From: Diplosphaera chodatii | Lineage: Eukaryota > Chlorophyta > Trebouxiophyceae > Prasiolales > Stichococcaceae | NCBI GenBank assembly: GCA_032358165.1 | Contig: JAALGY010000010.1 | Span: 1,488,001-1,552,000 of the forward strand | Length of the DNA: 64,000 nt | Reading direction: 5' to 3' | Shown here: positions 1 to 10,200 of the stretch, piece after piece | Layout: each line of letters begins with the position of its first letter | Position numbering within the stretch: the first letter of the stretch is position 1 | Notes under the pieces: generated by a model | Databases searched by the model: none | What the model was told of the DNA's origin: nothing | Seen by the model: the letters and a program-made list of their open reading frames with translations, nothing else | Position numbers and translations under genes: made by a program

Positions 1-280
1 GGACCGGCAGCTTTAGCTGCCCCGCTTCTTGTTTTCAAAATAACATCTAGCAATACATACACGTGTGCGAAGCAAACCGTCAGGAGACAAGCCCGAAGCA
101 TATCAAAGACCGGCAGCATTGATAACAAAACACACACAAGAGCAGCAGCCCCGCTGTGAGTCCCCTTGCTTTAGACCCCGGCCATTCGACTGTGGCTGCT
201 GCTCAGCTCTGCTATGTCAAACACCCTCGCTCCTCCTCCGTCAGCTGGGGATTGTCTGTCCTAGTATGTACATGTATGAA
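1..280. other. Intergenic sequence downstream of copy A
   Basis: No gene is supported here. It lies 3' of the minus-strand Hint gene whose stop is at 281-283 and probably holds its 3' UTR. A short GACCGGCAGC motif occurs twice, near 2-11 and 109-118. Open frames across it do not resemble any family and are not continued by splice sites. Confidence 0.5.
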
Positions 281-3200
281 TCATATGCTTGCCACCGTCA
301 GGTGCGGCAGGTACCCAGCAGCGGCGCACTCGCCCACTGACGCAACATCGGCTCTGGCGCCAAGGTACGGCACGCCTTGGAAGCTGGGGTCCTTTGTGAC
401 CACAGCCTCAATGGAAGCGGGAAGCCTGTTGAGGACGTGTCCGACGGCGGCGCCGAAGGCGCAGCGGATGTGCCCTTCGCCATGTGCCAGCTTGTCGGCC
501 TACAGCAGGGCAGGCAGCCGCCTATTAGGATCTGCAACGTTGTGCGCAGTCAAAGTGAACGGCTTGCTGGACTCATGGCACTCTACGGCATTGCGAGCAC
601 GGCAGTAGTATAAGTGATGGGCCCATAGCGCAACAGGCGGCCGCTTGACCACTACCCTCAACCTGTGCGCCTCAGCGTCAATTCGGCAGCAGCACACTCG
701 CACCTGGCGGCCAAGGGCGCCGACGGCATTGTACAACGGTGTCAGCAGCCGCCAGGCGTGCAGACGGCGCGTGAGTGCGGGGAACATGCGATACGCCATG
801 CGCATCTTGGCATCGGCGGCCAGCTTCAGGCGCTCGACGTCCTTTGCTTCCCAGGCGGGCAGATGCTTCGCCGTACCATACTGTGTTGCTGCGATGCCGT
901 CGACGATGACGTTGCCTGTGGGGTGCAAACAAGCTACGCCCTCTCATATTGGCTACAGATGAGTCAGCTGACCGTCAAACTTAGGGACCTCGTACGTTGC
1001 TACTGCAAGTCCTCGTGGCATTCCTGCCGGTAAGTCAGTCACATGCACACACCATTTGATGCGCAGGCGAGGTGCTAGCAGCAGGGTTGGACCACATGAT
1101 GAAGCACGGACCACCAATCAGGGCAACCCTCACGCACCCCGTAGTGTTTGGACATTGAAGGCGCTGTTCTCGACGACTTCCTTGATGGATGTCACAGGAC
1201 TGGCCACCACGGCAGCGTAGCCTGGGAGCTGCACGAATACATGATCGCCGACCTGCAGCACAGCAACTTACTGATGTCTGTGAGTGAGTGTCCTTTGCAC
1301 GGACGACATCATCTTGAGTGGGAGACGCTGCATACCGCCAGTATATGCCGCCAAGCTGTACAGCAGGTCAGCAGGAGCCAGCATGTTGGCCATGAGCGCT
1401 ACACTCCTCGTCTTGACGCCCCCACGCACCTTGATGTCGCCTGCGTTGATGGGTGTCCTTGCAGCAAAGTTGGCTGCGAAGGTAGCATTGTTGGCGGTCC
1501 CGGTTGTCACCTCAGCAACGGGGCCATGGCCAACAGGAGCTTGATAGAGCATGTGGTTTGGCGTCACCGTCATCACCTGAAGTCACGCAAGAATGTCGGG
1601 TGGACATGCAATGTTACAGCGCCAACCACCCCTATGTTGGGCCCTTACTTGCATGGTACCGGAGATAGCACATGCAAGCACTATTGACTTGCATTTTTGG
1701 CTGGACGACAGCTGCCGCACGGCACTACGCATGGAGCATATGCCTGGAGCCCAGGGGTAGGTCCAGACCTGGCCGGCGGCGGTGGTCACACGCAGGTAGC
1801 ACGTGTTTGGCAGGTACGGGCTGAACTTGCGCTGCACAGTGATCTGCGTCCAAGCAAGCCTGCCGTCCTCATTAACAGCCTGCATTGAGCACAACATCAG
1901 TTGACGGCCAATGCTGTGGATTGGGTCCTGCATCGCAAGGCGATGCCTGCGCAATCTCGGCAACCTGCGGCTCTTCATGTGCACACATGGCTGTCCAACA
2001 ATAAATCGTGCACGATGTGTCATGGGCCATCCAGCAGGGGCAAAAGCGGGCAAGACGTGCCGGCATGGATGAAAGACCCCTAAGGCTGGCAGGTGATCCA
2101 AACTTTCACCGTTTGAAGGAGCAAGCTGCATGTTACGCTGCGACCTGTGATCCTCTCTAGGACTCCATCTGATGTGCGCCACACGCATGTCGACCTATCA
2201 GCAGGGGCCGTCGAGAGGCAAGCAAGCAGAACAGCTGCTCGCCGAGCGCGCTGTGTGGCAGTGTAAAAGCAAAGCAGTGCAGCATAGCAGCACGCACCAG
2301 GATGTCGTCCCCAGGCATGGCATCGGCGATGCGGCGGCGGACCGGCTGCCCACCGGCGCCACTCCGCACAGTGACCAGGCCGTCCGCCGGGAAGCACACC
2401 TGATTGACGTCTGCAGCAACAAGCCAAGCGGCACCGTCAGCAACACGGCCTTTCCTATGCAGCCTCAATAGAACAAAGTGCCTGTTGGCTCTAGCAATTG
2501 GATTCCCGCCTCATCCGATCAAGTGCGTTGGTCTCAAGCATTCAGAGAGGCTACTGCAGCTGCTGATGCGCCCCACATTGGTGGCTAGCCCACAGCCGCC
2601 ACACACCACACGGAGATGTGCGGCACTTCTGCTTGCAGCACGTGTATCCACTATGTGGTCGAGCGAGTTGATGCAACGATACATCAAGCACAGCATGCAC
2701 ATACAGACGCACCGCAATTGCCTCCTTTGACGGGGCAGAACCCTGTGTCAGCCCCGTTGTCGGCGCAGGGCGCGTCACACTCCGTGGTGCAGGGGCTCCC
2801 TTGCGGCTGGGGGGTGCCCGGGCACGAGCACACTCCGGTATTCTGGTCGCACTCCAGCGAGTATGCGCAGTCGGGGTTCCCGGTACAGGCCCGGCCTGCG
2901 CACAGACGGTCGCACATGCGGCTCGAGCATGTCGATCGTAGGAATAGGTGGCCGCCTGGTGCAGCTGGGTAGCCAGACAGATGAAGGTGATCTGCCTTAG
3001 CTCCGGCCTACATTTGCTCTGCATGGCGGCAATGTTTGTGCATACCGCACTGCACAGTTCCTGCAAATTTTGTGTGCCTTGCAGAAGAAGCCTCAACCCT
3101 ATTGATGCAATCAGGCGCACCGAGGTCGCATCCCGTGCAAACACCGCCGCCGCAGTCGGTATCTGTCTCCAGCCCATTCCTGGTGTTGTCAGAGCACCTG

Positions 3201-6200
3201 GCGCTCGCACACATACACATCGGGTTTGCGAGCAGGAGGTCCACATGCAGGTCAGATGTATCTCACGAAGGACCTTGCAGCAACTGAGCCAGCCGGGCGG
3301 CATGAGCGAGCTGGCATCAAGCCTGTGCTCTTATGGGGCGCACTCCCCTTTCAGCTCCACCGCAGCCAATGCAAGTACACGGCCAGCACTTGCCAGGTTG
3401 AGCATGGGCAGCAAGGTATGCGGCTGTATGAGCGCTCACGTTGGCAGCGGTGGTGGCGGGGCGGGTGGAGGGCTGGGGGGTGGCGTCGGCGGAGGGGATG
3501 GTGGTGGTTCAGGAGGTGGTGATGGCGGCGGCTGAGGTGGCGGCGATGGTGGAGGCGTTGGTGGCGGGGACGGTGGCGGCTGAGGTGGCGGCGATGGTGG
3601 AGGCGTCGGTGGCGGGGACGGTGGCGGCTGAGGTGGCGGCGAGGGAGGAGGCGCCGGAGGTGGGGATGGTGGCGGCTGAGGAGGTGGCGATGGTGGAGGC
3701 GCCGGTGGTGGGGATGGTGGCGGCTGAGGAGGTGGCGATGGCGGAGGCGCCGGTGGTGGGGATGGCGGCGGCTGAGGTGGCGGCGATGGTGGAGGCGCCG
3801 GTGGTGGGGATGGTGGCGGCTGAGGAGGCGGCGACGGAGGAGGCGCTGGTGGTGGGAACGGTGGCGGCTGAGGAGGCGGCGAGGGAGGAGGCGCCGGAGG
3901 TGGGGATGGTGGCGGCTGAGGAGGTGGCGATGGCGGAGGCGCCGGTGGTGGGGATGGCGGCGGCTGAGGTGGCGGCGATGGTGGAGGCGCCGGTGGTGGG
4001 GATGGTGGCGGCTGAGGAGGTGGCGATGGCGGCGGCTGAGGTGGCGGCGATGGTGGAGGCGCCGGTGGTGGGGATGGCGGCGGCTGAGGTGGCGGCGACG
4101 GAGGAGGCGCCGGTGGTGGGGATGGCGGCGGCTGAGGAGGCGGCGACGGAGGAGGCGCTGGTGGTGGGGATGCTGGCGGCTGAGGAGGCCGCGATGGCGG
4201 AGGCGCTGGTGGTGGAGATGGTGGCGGCTGAGGTGGCGGCGATGGCGGAGGCGTTGGTGGTGGGGATGGTGGCGGCTGAGGTGGCGGCGATGGCAGAGGC
4301 GCCGGTGGTGGGGATGGTGGCGGCTGAGGTGGCGGCGATGGAGGAGGCGCTTGTGGTGGGGATGGTGGCGGCTGAGGAGGCGACGAGCGAGGAGGCGTTG
4401 GTGGTGGGGATGGTGGCGGCTGAGGAGGTGGCGATGGCGAGGTGCTGGGAGGCGCCGGTGGAGGCGATGATGGTGGCGTAGGAGGTGGTGACGGGGGCGG
4501 CAAAGGCGGTGGGCTGGGAGGAGGGGCTGGTGGCGACAACAGCAGTAGTGCAGGTGGTGGCGAGGGTGGTGTGGTTTGCGGCAGGCTGGGAGGCGGGGCG
4601 GATGGCGGGGACGGTGGTGGCTCATCAAGAGGAGGCGATGGCGGTGGCGCGGGTGGGGGACTTGGGGGAGGCGCCGGTGGCGGGGATGGCGGGGGCACCG
4701 GTGGCGGGGATTGTAGAGGCGTCGGTGGAGAGCTGGGCGGGGGCGGGGTTGGGGTTGGCGGTGAAGGCGGCGGGCTTGGCGGCGGGCTCTGCAGTGGTGG
4801 GGGAGGCGGCGGTGACAGTGGCAACAGTGTGCTGGGGGGTGGCGGGGATGGTGGTGGTGGGGGCTGCAGTGCTGCAGAGCACAGTCCAGATAGATGATTT
4901 GCAACACGTCAGATTGTTCCACATGTCGACAGGTATGTTGGCTGCTGTCTACTGAGGCAGGATGCTGTATGCAGTGCGAGCGAAACGGCAAAATGCTGCG
5001 TTTGCTCCTGCATGCTGGAGGCTGAGGAACTTGCTGGCAGGACATCCGTGAGCAGGTGTGTGGGGTGTGGATCAGCCAGTCTGAAAGCTGAGGCGGCAAG
5101 ACTCACTGCAGGTCGTGCGGGCGCGGTTGACACTGCCGCCGACAGGGCACAGGCTGCAGGACGTCGCCCCAGCATTCCTGCTGTACCGCTGGCGTCCGCC
5201 AGCTGATGTGCCGCTGCAGGCGCCGCAGACAAAGTCTCCACTACCTGCCTTTGCTGTACCTGCAAAGCCAGATTGCACGCCACATCCTTGTTACAGAGCT
5301 GTCTGCAAACTCATGCAGGAGCGAGTATGGCTATGAGCTCCACGGAGCAACATCACTTCCTCCCTGGCTTCAATACAGATGGTCTGGTCATCATCTCAAC
5401 ACAATGCGTGAGCAACAGTCACGAGAGCGCGCCTGCGGGGCAGGGCTGCCGTGCATTGCCCGGGCCGGGCTGCGTGCCAGGTGGATACGACAGGCAGCTG
5501 GTGTGGTCTGCAGTCACACGGCGGCCGCTAGGGCAGACGCGTGTGCAGAATTTCTCGCCGCGCCCCGAGGTGTATGTGCGCCCCGTGCAGCGGCTGCAGG
5601 CACCGGTGCCCTTCTTCGACTTGAAGGTGCCCGGGCGGCAGGGCAGCACCGCGCCGAAGGGGTTCTTGTAGTAGCCAGGGCCAGGAACTGCAGCATCGCA
5701 AACAACCCAATGGGGACGAGTGCTGTGCTCACTACTCGTGTGCCAGGGGTTGTCATGTGCCGATGATGATCAATGGCACCAGGCACACGGTGTGTATTTC
5801 AACCAGGCCAGCACAACCGGGCACCGGCATGTCATGATTTGCAGCTCACCGACTTTGCAGTTCAGCAGGCCATACTTCTTGGAGTCTCGCACCGCCGTGC
5901 AGCAGGACTGGCTGGCGGTGATCTTGCGAATGGTGCTGTACGTGCACCGCAGGCACTGGTTGCCGTGTACCTGCCGCAAACATGAAATATCGCTTTGAGT
6001 TACTTCGGCAGGGCCAGATACCAGTATGGTTTGAAGCAGATGTACAAGGCGCAACGTGCGGTACATGGCAGGTTTACCAGATTGGCCGCATAGCCAGGCT
6101 GGGACGAACATGGGACTGCAAAGCTTTTAATTGGCATCTGATATTAGGTGAAAGCAGAATTGAGCTCACCCGCTGGCAGCGCGCCATGTACATCTGCAGC

Positions 6201-6613
6201 TCCTTGCATCGCCCCTTGCCAGCAGCGGACTGCGCCTCGCATCTTTTTAGGACCGCTGCCACCTTCAGAAACAAAGGCTTAGAGCGTCTTCTGCCAGCAG
6301 CACGTCGCAAAGGTGGGTCTATACGCCCCTGACGCTTTATGTACAGGTGCCCATCACCACAAACGGGATGGCACTGCAGCAGCGGTCCCCGCCTTGAGCA
6401 GACATCCAGACGAAGAAGCACCCAAACCCCCGGGTGGATGCTTTCGTAGTGTATGAGCTTGTGCGAGAGACTGGCGCTTGCGCACCTCGGGATCGTTGCG
6501 GCCGCCAACGGGGCTGGCCAGCAGCTGACGTCCGGCCGCGCCGGGGCCGTTGCCGCGGCCGGTAGCGCGGCGGCCAGCAGCACCGCCGCCAGTACAGCTG
6601 CTGTTGTCAGCAT
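281..6613 (-). CDS. Copy A: secreted Cys-rich/Pro-rich protein with C-terminal Hint (Hog) domain
   Basis: Fourteen exons on the complement: 6613-6486, 6262-6170, 5970-5850, 5687-5433, 5259-5107, 4871-3440, 3197-3121, 2895-2713, 2410-2298, 1879-1769, 1576-1430, 1252-1138, 915-704 and 499-281, about 1,119 residues. Order: hydrophobic signal peptide; module with CEAQ and RCKEL (31 residues); module with [12 protein letters not shown] and [10 protein letters not shown]; two GCC2/ephrin-receptor-like Cys modules; a ~477-residue Pro-rich hinge; NGLETDTDCGG module; Cys module; Hint domain; ~130-residue tail. All internal phases agree and match copy C. Two oddities: exon 1 is 128 nt, not a multiple of three, so the signal peptide and the GRQLLASPVGGRNDPE end lie in different frames. 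The exon 4 donor is GC (AG|GCGCG). A secreted extracellular-matrix protein that autoprocesses is inferred; the function is unknown. Confidence 0.8.
704..2410 (-). other. Hint/Hog domain of copy A (exons 9-13)
   Basis: Seen in order: the candidate nucleophile Cys in [30 protein letters not shown], the early Hint strand; [12 protein letters not shown]; the TxxH motif as TVTPNHMLY; VGDHVFVQLPG; and the closing SAFNVQTLRGNVIVDGIAATQYG region (split between exons 12 and 13), which matches the Hog ending of the form T..G..VVDGV.AS.Y. In Hedgehog the Cys, and the Thr and His of TxxH, perform the N-S shift and cleavage; all three are present here. The residue before Cys is Val, not the Gly of Hedgehog. 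Metazoan Hog domains are followed by a sterol-recognition region; here the following sequence is a different conserved helical stretch (see findings). Confidence 0.85.
3440..4871 (-). repeat. Pro-rich minisatellite exon of copy A
   Basis: A single 1,432-nt exon encodes a poly-proline hinge. The core repeats a 48-nt, 16-residue unit of the form [16 protein letters not shown] about twenty times, flanked by less regular SPPP and PPPA runs. SPPP motifs are typical hydroxyproline-glycosylation sites of green algal wall and pherophorin-type proteins. The exon is phase 1 at its start and phase 2 at its end, like the matching exon of copy C. Both wrong frames and the antisense strand are also open because the repeat is so regular; those are shadows. 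Confidence 0.9.
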
Positions 6614-7205
6614 GATGCCAATTGTGACGGCATGTGGGGATCTGCGCAAGTGGAGATGCGTGGGGCGTGAGCGTGTGACAACCTGGTGAGTGTTGTCGTG
6701 ATGTCTGTAAACATCTGCCGTGTACTCGTACGGGTGGATGTTTTGACGTACGTCTCGTAGGGGCCTCAATTCCTGGATCCCTGCAGCATTCCACACACAT
6801 CCATGCCGCTCGACTGCAGGGGTCAAAGAAGTGTCTCACATCAACAAGTCAGGCCGCTGTTACAGTGGCCGCGCTCCAGCGCAGTCCAGCCTCAGGCTGT
6901 GTAAAGGCCACATGGGAATTCGGTGCGCTGCCAACTTGAAGCAGTGCCATTTGCGCAGTGCTGCTGTATCAAGTGGACCCAACATTGTGCAGCTCCCTGA
7001 GTGAGGCTGTGCCCTCCGTTCTCGTTGCCCTCCATGCCTCGGCCTCTCGCAGTTAGTCCTGTCAGGGCGGCAGGCACAAGCCCGGCGCTGCACCGTGCGA
7101 GCGTCAGCCTGCTGTCGAGGCGGCAGGCACAAGGCTGGGGTTTTGAAGTTTAGCCCTATTCAAGCGCCAGCCCGCTGCAGTGCTGCCGCAGCCGTCACTC
7201 GGCGG
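6614..7205. promoter_or_regulatory. Spacer between copy A start and the DGD synthase stop
   Basis: Both flanking genes are on the minus strand, so this stretch must hold the 5' region of copy A and the 3' UTR of the DGD synthase. No TATA-like element stands out. Sequence TGTAA on the minus strand at 6864-6860 could be the green-algal polyadenylation signal of the DGD synthase, about 340 nt past its stop. No coding exon is supported. Confidence 0.4.
6860..6864 (-). terminator. Possible TGTAA polyadenylation signal of the DGD synthase
   Basis: TGTAA is the usual poly(A) signal in chlorophycean algae. This copy is in the right orientation and about 340 nt downstream of the stop codon. A 5-base match can arise by chance. 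Confidence 0.3.
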
Positions 7206-10200
7206 TCACCGCGCCCCCGCGGCCGCAGCCGCGTGCGACGCCGCCGCATCATCCACGCCGCCGCCGCTGCCGCCCCCAGAGGAGGACACCCGGATGCTGA
7301 CGCCGGCCAGGTCGCTGAACGACATCTGGCCCCCCGCATTGTGGTACCAGCCCTTCCTGGCTGCCTTTTCCCGCTCCGCCCGCGCCTGCAGACACCCGTG
7401 TGACGGACCGTCACCTCTGCTCTGGCCCCATCTGCAGGCGCCTGTGTATCCTGTTTCCGAAGCTTCGCAAGGGTGTTGGCTTGGCGCTGTGGCTGCCCAG
7501 CTGTCAGCAGCGGCTGCACGAAGCAGCAGCACAGCGCTGAACACGGCCGTGCACTGCGCACAGCGTCTGCTGCGGCGCCATTCTGCAGCTGATCGGCAAA
7601 AGGGCCGCCGATGCCTGACACCTTGTACAGCACACCCCCGCTGTCCAGCCACCACTGATGGGCAGGATGGTCTGTCAGCTTGACCGACGCCGGCCGAGTG
7701 CTGAGGCAGCATACGCGGCTGCTGACATTACAAAGCTTCAGTCACAGTTTACAAAAGGATCCAAGGCACCTGCAGGTCGACGTCGCACAGCTCCTGGGGC
7801 GTGTCCCGGGTGCCCGGCGTCGCGCCCGCCCCCGTCCGCAGCGCCTCCACCCCCATCACCGCGTTGTACGCCGTGAACAGCGACGCCTCCCGCAGCGTGC
7901 GCAGCGGCCCCTTCAGCCCCGCGTCCTCCAGCTCCGCCGCGTCCAGGAACCTTTGTTTTCAAAGGGAAAACCCTTTAGATGTGGCACTTGGACGCTTCTG
8001 ATTCAACTGGTCAATATGAGATGCTCAGCCCCACGTCCTCCAGCTCCGTCGCGCCCAGGAACCTGCACCCCCAGTCAGCAGCAGATGTGACGACAGGTCA
8101 GATGTTGCATCTCCGCCACCTTGTGGACGGCTCTTGTTTGCAAATGTCGTCAAGATGCAGCAGTGCAGGGGTGTTTCGAGCTGCCAGCCACAAGTTTGGC
8201 CTCATGCTGTCCCTTAGCAGTCAGCAGTGTGTGCTTGTCAAGCCACCAAAGAAACCCACCGTTCTGTGGCTGCCTCCCAGCTGAGCTGGTACCGCTCGTC
8301 CTTTGTGAGCGGCTTGGGCTGGTGGTCTGCCGCATGCAGCAGGTGCGCTGAGAACTCCTGCAGGACGACACACACTGTGAAGGCAGCTCACACCCTGAAG
8401 TGGGGCAGAACAAGGTGCGCGCTGACTGCATTGCCTACGGTCCATGCTCTGGTATGACCTGGCATTGTGAGGGCATACAAGGGTGACCGCAGTACGAGCT
8501 TCAGGTGCACCCTACCTCTGGGCTGTTGTAGATGAGCGCGTTGTCAAACTGGCTGATGAACTCGTTGCACGGGTGCTTGGCGGCCACCACCCACTTGCCC
8601 TGTAGCCGCAGGCACAGCCAGTTCTCAGCTTCGGGTCAAGGCTGTCATTGTATGGCACCCTCGGCAGGTTGCAGTCAGCAAGGCGCCGCAGTCAGGCAGG
8701 CCAACGGGGAGCATGCATCCCACAGTGTGCCGAGCTGGCGGTGGGAAGGAGGGCCGCACCATGGCAAGCGCCTCTACTGATGTGGTCGCCACCACATCGC
8801 TGGTGCTGGCGTTCACAAACACCTGTGCAGGGGCGGGCGGTGAAGTTCAGGGCAAGGACAAAGCAGCAGCATGCGACGTGCCATTGTGGCTGCTGCCTGA
8901 TGAGGGATCACTCTGGAGACCCCACATGAATCCGATAACAATGCAAAGCAGACAAGGAAGCAGCTGCCAGCAAAGACCCTTCACGGCATGCAACAGCTGT
9001 GTGCGCAAGTTAGAGGCTACTGACTCTGAACCACAGCCAACACCTTGTAGGGCCGAAGCTGTGGGTCCAGGTGATCTACCCGCCCCATGAACTTGATGTT
9101 GAGCTCGCCGTCGTTGGCGCGTTTCTGGATCTACAGGGACCACACACCTCCGCAGTGAGCCAAAGTCGAGCTCTCATGGGGTCCCGAGCTGTAAGCCACA
9201 GTTGTCAACTTCATGCTGCCGGGTCTGCATGCGGGCAGCTGCAGATGCGCGCAGTCGGCCTCGAAGTCTGACACGGCAACCATGCTCCTGAAGCTGATGC
9301 CCTGTCGATCCTTCAGGGCCCCAGTCTCAGTGACTGCAACTGCCGGTAGGACCCTGCCGTGGACGATGCCAGTTGACAAAGGGACAACAGACGGTGAGGC
9401 GCAACAGTGGCGGGAACGCTCACAGAGTCCCCCGCCTCGCCGCTGCCGAAGCCCGCAATCTCGGGCAACGGCTCCCCCCGGTCCCGCTGCTTCTCCAGCA
9501 GCTCCAGCAGCTCCTCCCAGCCCTGCAGTGAAATGATCTCGTCAGAGATGCGTGCACATTGGTCCGTGAACATGGTCAACCACAGGAAGTGTCCTCAGCA
9601 TGCTGACAGTCGAACTTTTGCAGGAGCTTGTGCCGACCGTCAGCCATCAGGAGCTGCAGCTGCGGCCAGCCTGGCATGCTCGTTTGATGGAGGGTCATTG
9701 CCTGCTAGGCCATGTGGCCCAGCTCCCATGGATGCTGGCTGTTCGGAGCAGACTTGAGCCTTTGCTCGCTCAGTCAGCAGCTGTGACCATGCGGCGCTCA
9801 CCTTGCCCCACACCATCTTGCCCAGCGTGTAGGCGCCCTTGGAGAAGCGCGGCTCGCCATCGGGCGCCGGCTGCGACGCCTCGTCGCCGATCTCCAGGAA
9901 GCAGCCGGGGGCGCCGTGCACATACTGCGTCGCCTGCCGTGGCAGCGGCTGCACCGCGTCGCTGAGCTTGATGATCTGCGGGAGCAAATGCTTCTAGGAC
10001 TGGTAATCAGCAAAACCAGATATCATTTGGACCCACACGGCAGCGGCTTACGGCATGGCTGAGGTTGACGATCTTTGTCGTTTGTAGGATACAGCGTCAG
10101 CAAACACAGCATAGCTCATGTAGCAAAGTCCCTGGCTTTAGCAGGGAGAAAACAACCAGGGCATACTGAGGGCACACCTTGTGTGTGTGCACCGCACACA

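Noticed and set aside
2298..2410. Intein interpretation of the Hint segment
   Set aside because: No C-extein follows, there is no terminal His-Asn dyad before a Cys/Ser/Thr, and the domain lies at the C-terminal side of a secreted protein, as in Hog proteins.
3441..4481. Long plus-strand open frame rich in Ala, Val, Glu and Met, opposite the Pro-rich exon of copy A
   Set aside because: It is the antisense shadow of the 48-nt proline repeat; it has no start context or splice partners, and the same effect occurs opposite copy C.
3351..5099. Minus-strand His/Arg/Leu-rich frame across the same repeat
   Set aside because: Out-of-frame reading of the Pro-rich exon; the correct frame is fixed by phases on both sides.
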